Origin: an uncultured Collinsella sp.
GTDB taxonomy: Bacteria > Actinomycetota > Coriobacteriia > Coriobacteriales > Coriobacteriaceae
Length of the DNA stretch: 9,326 bases
Direction of reading: 5' to 3'
Assembly (NCBI GenBank): GCA_902475865.1
Contig: CABSBK010000027.1
Location: 1 to 9,326 of the forward strand
Shown: positions 1 through 6,853 of the stretch, in pieces
Numbering within the stretch: the first letter of the stretch is position 1
Layout: every line of letters starts with the position of its first letter
Position numbers and translations under genes: made by a program
Notes under the pieces: generated by a model
What the model was told of the DNA's origin: nothing
The model's input: only the letters and a program-made list of their open reading frames with translations
Databases searched by the model: none

Positions 1-47
1 ACGAGATTGGTCAGTGACTGGAGTTCAGACGTGTGCTCTTCCGATCT
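1..47. other. Illumina TruSeq index-4 adapter left in the assembly
   Basis: Positions 14-47 equal the TruSeq read-2 priming sequence ending in GCTCTTCCGATCT. Positions 8-13 (TGGTCA) are the reverse complement of the six-base index TGACCA, known as TruSeq index 4. Positions 1-7 (ACGAGAT) are the adjoining end of the P7 flow-cell sequence. The three parts are in exactly the order expected of a ligated adapter, so this is library-construction DNA and not genome. Native sequence starts at base 48. The adapter supplies a false stop codon at 25-27 and the last residues of the apparent glgA product. Confidence 0.98.
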
Positions 48-1854
48 CAGCATTTACCTCGGGAGCGACCTCGGCCTCGGCAGCTTTCTTGGCAGCGGCG
101 GTCGTACGCTTGCGCGTAGTCGATGCCTTGACAGTAGTTGCCTTAGCGGCGCTAGTCTTGCTAGCAGCGGCCTTCGTGGTCGTGGCCTTCTTAGCCGTCG
201 TCTTGCGCGCCGTCGTCTTCTTGGCGGCAGGCTTGGCGTCGGGCTTAACTTCGGCCTTGGCCGCCGGCTTCTCCTCGGCCTTGGGCTCCTCAGCGGCTGC
301 GGGCTCCTTAACGGTCGCCGCAGGCTCGGCCTCAGCGGCAGCGGGCTCATCGACAGCTGCAACTTCAGTCACAGCCGCCGGGCGCTCAATCTCCGGATGC
401 ATAAAGAAGTACAGGTCCAGATACTTGTCGGCCGAGCGCGTCCAGCTAAAGTCCTGGCTCATGGCCTGCGTGACCAGCTTGTTCCATGCCTCACGGTTAT
501 CCCAGAACAGGCGCGCCGCGCGGAACACTGCGTCACCCATCTCGTCGCCGTTAAAGTTGCTAAACGAGAAGCCCGTGCCCTCGCCGGTAAACTCGTTATA
601 CGGGATCACGGTGTCCTTCAGGCCACCGGTCTCGCGCACGATGGGCAGGGTGCCGTAGCGCATGGCGATGAGCTGCGACAGGCCGCAGGGCTCAAACTTC
701 GAAGGCATCAGGAACATGTCGGCGGCGGCGTACATACGCTGCGACAGCGCCGGGTCAAACTCGATGCGCGCGGCCATGGTGCCGGGGTACTTGTCCTGGA
801 AGTAGCGCAGGCCATCCTCGTAGTCGCGGTCGCCGGTGCCCAGCACGGCCACCTGAACGCCGCCGGCCAGGATGCGGTCGAGCGCGTACATGACCAGGTC
901 CATGCCCTTCTGGCGCGTCAGGCGCGTGACCATCACCATGAGCGGACGGTCGTCGCGAACCTCGAGCCCCAGCTCTTCCTGCAGCTTGGCCTTGCACACG
1001 GCCTTGCCGGAGCGGTCATCAACCGTGTAGTTGGCGGCAATGCGCTTGTCGGTCGCCGGGTCAAAGCCTGCGACGTCGATGCCATTCAAAATGCCTTGCA
1101 GCGCGTAGGAACGCTCGCGTAGCACGCCGTCCAGGCCCTCGCCAAACTCGGGCGTCTGAATCTCGTTGGCATAGGTGGGGCTCACCGTGGTGATGGCGTC
1201 GGCATAGTGCAGCGCACCCAGCATGTAGTTGATGCTGCAGGCGTCGCAGCGCAGCTGCGTAGCTGCCGCGGGAATATGAGCCACACCCAGGATGTCCTCC
1301 ATCACGGTGTCGCTAAACTGGCCCTGGAACGCCACGTTGTGGATCGAGAACACGGTCTTAACGCGGTCGTACAGCGGCAGGCCCTGGTAGAACTCGCGCA
1401 AGAACACGGGCGCCAGCGCGGTCTGCCAGTCGTTGCAGTGCAGGATGTCGCACTCAAAGCCGGCCGGCAGGTGCTGCAGGCTCTCGGTGATGGCTTTGGA
1501 GAAAAACGCGAAGCGCTCGCCGTCGTCAAAGAAGCCGTACGGATAGTCGCGCGCAAAGTAGCGCTCGTTGTCAACGAACATATAGGTGACGCCGTCGCGC
1601 TCGAGCTTCGCGAGACCGCAGTACTCGTTGCGCCAACCCAGGCTCACGTAAAAGTCCGAGAAGTGCTCCATCTGCGCCTTGTACTCGTCTTTAATTGTGG
1701 CGTACTTCGGCACCATCACGATGACTTCGGCGCCGGCGCGCACAAGCGCCGCTGGCAGCGAGCCCGCCACGTCGCCCAGGCCACCGGTCTTTACAAACGG
1801 TGCGCACTCGTCCGCGGCAAACACGATCTGCATCTTTTTGCTGGAATCAGCCAT
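48..1854 (-). CDS. glgA: Glycogen synthase (ADP-glucose-dependent), 3' end missing
   Basis: Glycosyltransferase family 5 enzyme that moves glucose from ADP-glucose to the non-reducing end of alpha-1,4-glucan in the cytoplasm. Visible motifs are KTGGLGD at residues 22-28 (ADP-glucose binding), NDWQT at 141-145, HNVAFQG at 172-178, RLTRQKG at 311-317 and FEPCGL at 387-392. The GT-B core ends near residue 488, close to the usual length of about 480. It is followed by an extra tail of at least 114 residues: first rich in Ala, Glu and Pro (about 491-540), then in Lys, Ala and Thr (about 541-592). Only 602 residues are native; the apparent ending EIGRAHV is translated adapter, so the true C-terminus is unknown. 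The start at 1854 is preferred to an ATG at 1866 because GGGAG lies 5 nt before it, whereas the 1866 ATG has no ribosome binding site. It is the last gene of the cluster seen here. Confidence 0.96.
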
Positions 1855-1859
1855 ATTGT

Positions 1860-1864
1860 CTCCC
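1860..1864 (-). promoter_or_regulatory. Ribosome binding site of glgA that decides the start
   Basis: On the minus strand GGGAG precedes ATG at 1854 by 5 nt (ACAAT). The upstream in-frame ATG at 1866 overlaps this motif and is itself preceded by CGAATAACAAC, which has no Shine-Dalgarno character. The start at 1854 gives an N-terminus of MADSSKK before the conserved first beta strand. Confidence 0.7.
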
Positions 1865-1877
1865 ATGTTGTTATTCG

Positions 1878-1913
1878 AGAATAGCCGCCAGGCGCGAACC
1901 GGGCGGCTATTCT
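1878..1913 (-). promoter_or_regulatory. Hairpin between glgD and glgA, 12-bp perfect stem
   Basis: The arms AGAATAGCCGCC (1878-1889) and GGCGGCTATTCT (1902-1913) are perfect reverse complements around a 12-nt loop. On the transcribed strand the hairpin is followed by CGAATAAC, not by a run of T, so a standard Rho-independent terminator is not supported. It ends 13 nt before the glgA ribosome binding site and 31 nt after the glgD stop. Possible roles are partial termination, protection of the upstream message from 3' exonucleases, or a copy of a dispersed palindromic repeat. The sequence does not tell these apart. Confidence 0.65.
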
Positions 1914-1944
1914 ACATGTTACGAGCGATGTTGCGGTGCCAACG

Positions 1945-3072
1945 TTAACGCACGATGGTGGTGTCGGAAGTTAACGGAGCCTTGCCCAGCACCAGGATGT
2001 TCTCGGGCGTGCCGCGAAGCTCGGTATTGGTGGGAACCACGTTGTTCTTGTCCAGGATGGCGTTCTCAACGCGGGCGCCGCTCTTGATGATGCAGCTCTG
2101 GTTGATGATCGAGTTGGTCACCGAAGCGCCTTCCTCAACCACAACGCCGCGCGACAGGATCGAGTTGCGCACGGTGCCCTTGATGATGCAGCCGGCCGAG
2201 ATGATCGAGTTGCAAGCGTGGCTGCCGGTCGCATAGCGCGAAGGCGGCACGTCGTGGGCCTTGGTCAGGATCGGGCGCTCGGGGTCAAAGAGCTGGTCGG
2301 CCACGGCCTGGTCGAGCAGGTCCATGCTGCGGCGATACAGCGACTTCTCGCTAAACACGCCCACAACCTCACCCTTGTACTCATAGCTGCACACGTCGAT
2401 GTTGCCAAAGTCGCCCTGGAGCGCCTCGAGCAGGTCCAGATAGTCGGCAGCCTGGTAGTGGTCGATGATCTCGAGCAGCGTCTCGCGGTTGACGATGCAG
2501 CAGTCCATAGAGGCGTTGTCGCCGTACACGACGCCGGCGCTCACGCCCGTCAGGCGGCCGTTCTCGTTAATCTCGAGCTTGGTCTCGTCATCAATATTGC
2601 GCGTGGCCTTGCAGTACACCACGGTCATCTGGGCACCGGAGTTCTCGTGCGCGTCGATGATGGTGTTGAGGTCCATGTTAAAGATGATGTTGGTGCCCAT
2701 CATCACGACATAGGGCTTGTCCGAGCGCTGGAACAGCGTCTTGTTGGAGATGATGTCGCGCAGCAAGAAGCGCATGCCGCCCTTGGTGGTGCCATACGCG
2801 TTGCCGGGCACCATGAACAGGCCGCCCTTCTTGCGGTCCAGGCCCCAGTCCTTGCCCGAGCCCACGTGGTCGATCAGCGAGCGGTAGTTGCCCGGCATGA
2901 CGACGCCGACGGTCTTAATGCCGGCATTCATCATGTTGGACAGCGGGAAGTCGATCAGACGGTAGCGGCCCAAAAACGGAACAGACGCGATGGGGCGATC
3001 CTTGAGCAGCACGCTGCCGTAGGTCGAAGAGTAGTTAGCGGTGATATAACCGATGGCCTTGCGATTGATCAT
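1945..3072 (-). CDS. glgD: GlgD, non-catalytic ADP-glucose pyrophosphorylase subunit
   Basis: This 375-residue protein is a paralogue of the neighbouring GlgC with a nucleotidyltransferase-like fold (about 1-240) and a C-terminal left-handed beta-helix of hexapeptide type (about 280-360). It retains the FPLSN segment (42-46) and VGSGKDW (70-76). It lacks the nucleotide loop GGQGSRL, having NYSSTYG at 13-19 instead. The catalytic Asp128 of GlgC is Asn128 here, in MGTNIIFNMD, and the EKP sugar-phosphate motif is missing. These losses are typical of GlgD. In Geobacillus, GlgD joins GlgC in a more active heteromer, and the same role is inferred here. The ATG at 3072 is chosen because AAGGGGGA precedes it by 8 nt and it yields the usual GlgD beginning MINRKAIGYI. 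The longer frame from 3111 would overlap glgC and lacks a site. It starts 4 bp after the glgC stop. Confidence 0.95.
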   Translation of the reverse strand: MINRKAIGYITANYSSTYGSVLLKDRPIASVPFLGRYRLIDFPLSNMMNAGIKTVGVVMPGNYRSLIDHVGSGKDWGLDRKKGGLFMVPGNAYGTTKGGMRFLLRDIISNKTLFQRSDKPYVVMMGTNIIFNMDLNTIIDAHENSGAQMTVVYCKATRNIDDETKLEINENGRLTGVSAGVVYGDNASMDCCIVNRETLLEIIDHYQAADYLDLLEALQGDFGNIDVCSYEYKGEVVGVFSEKSLYRRSMDLLDQAVADQLFDPERPILTKAHDVPPSRYATGSHACNSIISAGCIIKGTVRNSILSRGVVVEEGASVTNSIINQSCIIKSGARVENAILDKNNVVPTNTELRGTPENILVLGKAPLTSDTTIVR

Positions 3073-3076
3073 CGGA

Positions 3077-4225
3077 TCATTCCCCCTTCCCGATAACGAC
3101 GTCATTTCCAACGACGGCCGTATCCTTGGTGGTATCGACAGAGCCGAGCTTCACGCCCTCTTCGACCGTGGAGTTCTCGCCCAAAATAGCGCGGCAGATG
3201 TGTGCGCCGCTCTTAACGTGCGCACCCGGCAGCAGCACGGAGTCCTCGACCACGGCGCGCTCCTCGATGATGACATCGGTCGAAAGGATCGAGTGGCGAG
3301 CGGTGCCGTAGATCTTGCAGCCGTTGGAGACCAGGCAGTCGTCCAGGCGGCCGTCCGGGCCAATGTAGTGCGGCGGACGCGTGGTGATGTTGGACATGAT
3401 GGGGAAGTGCTTGTCGAACAGATCGAACTCGGGATTGTTGCCCAGCAGGTCCATCGAGGTCTCGTGGAAGCTGGCGATGGTGCCGACGTCCTTCCAAAAG
3501 CCGTGGAACTCGTAGCTGTACAGGCGCTTGTTCTCGCCGAGCAGCTTGGGGATGATGTCCTTGCCAAAGTCGTGGCTCGAGCGCTGGTCCAGAGCGTCCT
3601 CCTCGAGCGCCTCGATCAGCACGTCGGCCGAGAAGATGTAGATGCCCATGGACGCGAGGTTCGAATCGGGCTTTTCGGGCTTCTCGGTAAACTTGGTGAT
3701 GCGGCCATCCTCGGGGTCGGTGGTCAGGATGCCAAAGCGGCTGGCCTCCTCCCACGGCACGGGCATAACGCTCACCGTGAGGTCGGCATTGTTCTCAATG
3801 TGCGTCTTGAGCATCTTGCGGTAGTCCATGCGATACAGGTGATCGCCCGAAAGAATCAGGACGTACTTGGGGTCATTGGCCTTGATGTAGTCGAGGTTCT
3901 GCGTAATGGCGTCGGCCGTGCCCGCATACCAGGCGCCGCCGGTCTGCGTCGCGTACGGCGGCAGGATGGAGACCCCGCCGTCGCGGCTGTCCAGATCCCA
4001 GGCCTCGCCGGAGCCCACGTAGGCATGCAGCAGGTAGGGGCGATACTGCGTCAGAACGCCCACCGTGTCGATGCCCGAGTTGGAGCAGTTGGAGAGCGAA
4101 AAGTCGATAATGCGGAACTTGCCACCAAAGCTAACCGCCGGCTTAGCGATCTTTTGGGTGAGTGCCCCCAATCGGCTGCCCTGTCCTCCTGCGAGGAGCA
4201 TCGCGATGCATTCTTTCTTACTCAT
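3077..4225 (-). CDS. glgC: Glucose-1-phosphate adenylyltransferase (ADP-glucose pyrophosphorylase)
   Basis: It makes ADP-glucose and pyrophosphate from ATP and glucose-1-phosphate, the committed step of bacterial glycogen synthesis. The 382 residues match Bacillus-type GlgC and are shorter than the roughly 430 of enterobacteria. Visible motifs are GGQGSRLG at 13-20 (nucleotide loop), KPAV at 28-31, GGKFRIIDF at 34-42, WYAGTADA at 99-106, [10 protein letters not shown] at 126-135 with the metal-binding Asp128, FTEKPEKP at 179-186 and SMGIY at 192-196. FWKDVGT closes the catalytic domain. The rest is a hexapeptide-repeat beta-helix used for oligomerisation. All expected catalytic residues are present. 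AAGGAG lies 6 nt before the ATG. The last codons (Gly-Lys-Gly-Glu) also form the ribosome binding site of glgD, so the two subunits are probably made by coupled translation. Confidence 0.97.
   Translation of the reverse strand: MSKKECIAMLLAGGQGSRLGALTQKIAKPAVSFGGKFRIIDFSLSNCSNSGIDTVGVLTQYRPYLLHAYVGSGEAWDLDSRDGGVSILPPYATQTGGAWYAGTADAITQNLDYIKANDPKYVLILSGDHLYRMDYRKMLKTHIENNADLTVSVMPVPWEEASRFGILTTDPEDGRITKFTEKPEKPDSNLASMGIYIFSADVLIEALEEDALDQRSSHDFGKDIIPKLLGENKRLYSYEFHGFWKDVGTIASFHETSMDLLGNNPEFDLFDKHFPIMSNITTRPPHYIGPDGRLDDCLVSNGCKIYGTARHSILSTDVIIEERAVVEDSVLLPGAHVKSGAHICRAILGENSTVEEGVKLGSVDTTKDTAVVGNDVVIGKGE
3081..3088 (-). promoter_or_regulatory. glgD ribosome binding site inside the end of glgC
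   Basis: On the minus strand AAGGGGGA lies 8 nt before the glgD ATG at 3072 and is part of the final codons of glgC. The glgC stop (TGA, 3079-3077) falls between this site and the glgD start. This is the usual arrangement for a terminating ribosome re-initiating on the next gene, and it could keep GlgC and GlgD in fixed proportion. Confidence 0.7.
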
Positions 4226-4265
4226 CGATTTCTCCTTCTGTCATCGATGTTCCTAAACCCATTAG

Positions 4266-4341
4266 CGACGGGCGCGCGCTCGGTCGCGCCCGTCGAGTAA
4301 TGCCGTGCTGGCATAAGGGAGCTCACGCGCCTTTACGCGTG
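4266..4341 (-). promoter_or_regulatory. Three tandem hairpins at the glgP-glgC junction
   Basis: In minus-strand order, the first pairs CACGCG with CGCGTG (4336-4341 and 4324-4329) and carries the glgP stop codon TAA in its loop. The second pairs ATGCC with GGCAT (4310-4314 and 4300-4304). The third is an 11-bp perfect stem, CGACGGGCGCG (4266-4276) with CGCGCCCGTCG (4285-4295), around an 8-nt loop. None is followed by a T-run: the sequence after the third is CTAATGGGTTTAGG. Intercistronic structure that stabilises the upstream message or slows read-through is likelier than complete termination. glgC follows with its own good ribosome binding site. Confidence 0.6.
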
Positions 4342-6759
4342 CCAGATCTCGTCGCGGTACTCGCGAATGGTGCGGTCGCTCGAGAACCAGCCGCTCGAGG
4401 CGGTGTTGAGCAGGGCTTTGCGGTTCCAAGTCTCCTGGTCGCCATAGCTGCCGGTGAGCTTCTCCCACGCATCTACGTAGCTGCGGAAGTCTGCCATGAC
4501 CAGGTCGGGGTCGTTGTTGTTCATGAGCTCGTTGTAGATGCTCTCGAAGTTGCCCGAAAGGCCGGCAAACGTGTTGTCCTTAAGCTCGTCCATCACGCGG
4601 CCCAGGCGCTCGCGGTCACCGTTGAGGGTATCCCACGCAAAGTAGCTGTTGGATGCCCAGAGTTGCTCGACCTCGGGAGCGGTCAGGCCAAAGATGGCCT
4701 CGTTCTCGCGGCCGGCCAGGTCGGCAATCTCGATGTTGGCGCCGTCGAGGGTGCCCAGCGTAATGGCGCCGTTCATCATGAGCTTCATGTTGGACGTACC
4801 CGAGGCCTCCTTGCCGGCCGTGGAGATCTGCTCCGAGATCTCGGCGGCGGGGTAGATGAGCTGGGCGTTGCTCACGCGGAAGTTGGGGATAAAGCAGACC
4901 TTCATGACCTCGTTGACGCGCGGGTCGTTATTGATGACCTCGGCCACCGAGTTGATCAGGCGGATAGTTTCCTTGGCAAAGGTATAGCTCGAGGCAGCCT
5001 TGCCGCTAAAGATGAAGGTCGTCGGCGTCACGTGGAAGTTGGGATCGGCGATGCGACGGTTGTAGATGTCCATCACCTTCATGATGTTCATGAGCTGGCG
5101 CTTGTAGGCGTGGAAGCGCTTAACCTGAACATCGAAGACAGTGTTGGGGTCAATGACCAAACCGGTCTCGGCCTTAACGTAGGCGGCCAGGCGCTCCTTG
5201 TTGGCGCGCTTGGAGGCGCCCACGGCCTTCAGGAACTCGGTGTCGTTCTGGAAACCTTTAAGCTTCTCCAGCTCAAAGGCGTCCTTCAACCAGCCGTCGC
5301 CAATGGCCTCGGTCACGAGTTTGGCGTAGGTGGGGTTGGCCTCGGCAAAGAAGCGACGGTGCGAGATGCCGTTGGTCTTGTTGTTGAACTTCTCGGGCGT
5401 CAGGGCATAGAAGTCCTTGAGCACGATGTTCTTGATGATGTCGGAGTGAATCTTGGCCACGCCGTTGACGCTATGGCTGCAGATCACGGACAGGTTGGCC
5501 ATGCGAATCTCGCCGTCCCACAGAATGGCGGTCTGACGCAGGCGCTCCTGCCAGCCTTCCTGCGTGGTGTCGAACGACTCATGCCAGCGACGGCTAATCT
5601 CGTCGATGATCTGGTACACGCGGGGGAGGAGCTTGGAGAACGTGCCGATGGGCCACTTCTCCAGGGCCTCGGGCAGGATGGTGTGGTTGGTGTAGCTCAC
5701 GACCTGCGTTACGATGTTCCAGGCGTCATCCCACTCGAGCTCCTTCTCGTCGATCAGGATGCGCATGAGCTCGGGGCCGCACATGGCGGGGTGCGTGTCG
5801 TTGGTGTGGATGGCCACAAACTGCGGCAGCAGCTCCCAGTTCTCGCCGTGCTCCTTCTCAAAGGTGTCGAGCAGGCTGTAGATGCCAGCCGAAACAAACA
5901 GGTACTCCTGCTTCAGGCGCAGCAGACGGCCGTGCTCGCCGGCGTCGTTGGGGTAGAGGATGGCGCTGATGGCCTCGGCCTCGGCGCGCTCGGCATCGGC
6001 CAGGGCGTAGTCGCCGCGGTTGAAGGCCTCCAGGTCAAAGTGCTCCTCGACCGGCTCGGCGGCCCAGACGCGCAGCTTGTTGACGGTCTCGCCGGCATAA
6101 CCCACCACGGGGATGTCATAAGGGACGGCCAGGATATCCTGCGTGTCCACCGTGCGGTAGAACGTGCGGCCGTTCTCCTCAAAGCCCTCAACATGGCCAC
6201 CAAACTTAATGGTCACGGCCTTGTCCTGACGACGGACCTCCCAGGGATAGCCGTGGGTGAGCCACTCGTCGGTGGCCTCGACCTGGCTGCCGTTAACGAT
6301 CTCCTGCTTAAACAAGCCGTAGCGGTAGCGCATGCCGTTGCCGTAGCCTGCAATGCCCTCGGCTGCCATAGAATCCAGGAAGCATGCGGCCAGACGGCCC
6401 AGGCCACCGTTGCCCAGCGCCGGATCGGGCTCCTGGTTCTCGATGACGGAAAGGTCAAAGCCCATGTCGTCGAGCGCCTCGGCGACCATGTCGCGCACGC
6501 CAAAGTTGAGCAGGTAGTTATCGAGCAGGCGACCGATCAAAAACTCGATCGAGAAGTAGTACACGCGCTTCTTGCCCTCGGCGGTGGCGCGGGCGTCGCT
6601 CTTGGTGGCAACGGTGCGAGCCTTCTCGGCCACGAGCTTGGCCAGGGCGTTAAAGCGGTCGAGGTCGCTGGCGGCCTCCACGCTCTTGCCGCTGATGCTC
6701 ATGACGGCATCGCGATAGAGCTCGGTAAACTCCTGCTTGTTGTCGAAGATCTTATTCAT
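4333..6759 (-). CDS. glgP: Glycogen/maltodextrin phosphorylase
   Basis: Glycosyltransferase family 35 enzyme that releases glucose-1-phosphate from non-reducing ends of alpha-1,4-glucan with inorganic phosphate, using pyridoxal phosphate. The 808 residues are close to E. coli GlgP (815) and the frame is intact. Visible motifs are YYFSIEFLIGR at 67-77, NGGLGRLAACF at 117-127, GYGNGMRYRYGLF at 138-150, YTNHTILPEALE at 356-367, KTNGISHRRF at 461-470, VKRFHAYKRQ at 546-555 and EASGTSNMK at 651-659, with Lys659 as the expected cofactor lysine. The C-terminus keeps SSGWFSSDRTI. AAAGGA lies 4 nt before the ATG but falls in one arm of an inverted repeat. Its place between glgB and glgC differs from the Bacillus order, where glgP is last. 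Its product, glucose-1-phosphate, is also the GlgC substrate, so synthesis and breakdown must be balanced by control of activity. Glycogen is the inferred main substrate; maltodextrin is also possible. Confidence 0.97.
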   Translation of the reverse strand: MNKIFDNKQEFTELYRDAVMSISGKSVEAASDLDRFNALAKLVAEKARTVATKSDARATAEGKKRVYYFSIEFLIGRLLDNYLLNFGVRDMVAEALDDMGFDLSVIENQEPDPALGNGGLGRLAACFLDSMAAEGIAGYGNGMRYRYGLFKQEIVNGSQVEATDEWLTHGYPWEVRRQDKAVTIKFGGHVEGFEENGRTFYRTVDTQDILAVPYDIPVVGYAGETVNKLRVWAAEPVEEHFDLEAFNRGDYALADAERAEAEAISAILYPNDAGEHGRLLRLKQEYLFVSAGIYSLLDTFEKEHGENWELLPQFVAIHTNDTHPAMCGPELMRILIDEKELEWDDAWNIVTQVVSYTNHTILPEALEKWPIGTFSKLLPRVYQIIDEISRRWHESFDTTQEGWQERLRQTAILWDGEIRMANLSVICSHSVNGVAKIHSDIIKNIVLKDFYALTPEKFNNKTNGISHRRFFAEANPTYAKLVTEAIGDGWLKDAFELEKLKGFQNDTEFLKAVGASKRANKERLAAYVKAETGLVIDPNTVFDVQVKRFHAYKRQLMNIMKVMDIYNRRIADPNFHVTPTTFIFSGKAASSYTFAKETIRLINSVAEVINNDPRVNEVMKVCFIPNFRVSNAQLIYPAAEISEQISTAGKEASGTSNMKLMMNGAITLGTLDGANIEIADLAGRENEAIFGLTAPEVEQLWASNSYFAWDTLNGDRERLGRVMDELKDNTFAGLSGNFESIYNELMNNNDPDLVMADFRSYVDAWEKLTGSYGDQETWNRKALLNTASSGWFSSDRTIREYRDEIWHA

Positions 6760-6760
6760 A

Positions 6761-6795
6761 CGTTCCTTTCCCCCGGGGATGTTTCTCCCGGAACG
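6761..6795 (-). promoter_or_regulatory. Inverted repeat covering the glgP ribosome binding site
   Basis: On the minus strand CGTTCC (6795-6790) is complementary to GGAACG (6766-6761), and the second arm contains the core of the glgP ribosome binding site AAAGGAA (6769-6763). Inside the loop GGGA and TCCC can pair around GAAACA. If the outer stem forms, ribosome access to glgP is reduced, giving a plausible translational control point. The outer stem is only 6 bp, so a thermodynamic check is needed. The repeat is visible; the regulation is inferred. Confidence 0.4.
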
Positions 6796-6813
6796 GTTAT
6801 GACTTGTATCCTA

Positions 6814-6828
6814 CGCCTCGGCGAGGCG
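6814..6828 (-). promoter_or_regulatory. Palindrome between glgB and glgP
   Basis: CGCCTCG and CGAGGCG flank a single central base, which allows a compact stem of about 6 bp with a 3-nt loop. It lies about 25 bp after the glgB stop. The transcribed strand continues with TAGGATACAAG and has no T-run, so it is not a typical terminator. It could mark the 3' boundary of a processed glgB message. Confidence 0.45.
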
Positions 6829-6853
6829 GGTAATTACAGTGGTAACGACTTTG

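Noticed and set aside
7..1122. A 371-codon plus-strand frame starting in the first bases
   Set aside because: It begins inside adapter sequence and runs antisense to glgA; the Leu/Gly/Arg-rich start is the complement of the low-complexity tail.
1878..1913. Calling the glgD-glgA hairpin a Rho-independent terminator
   Set aside because: The transcribed strand has no T-run after the stem, and glgA downstream belongs to the same pathway with a good ribosome site.
3053..4300. A 415-codon plus-strand frame opposite glgC
   Set aside because: It is a codon-bias shadow of glgC, with Val/Ala/Gly/Arg/His-rich composition and no family features.
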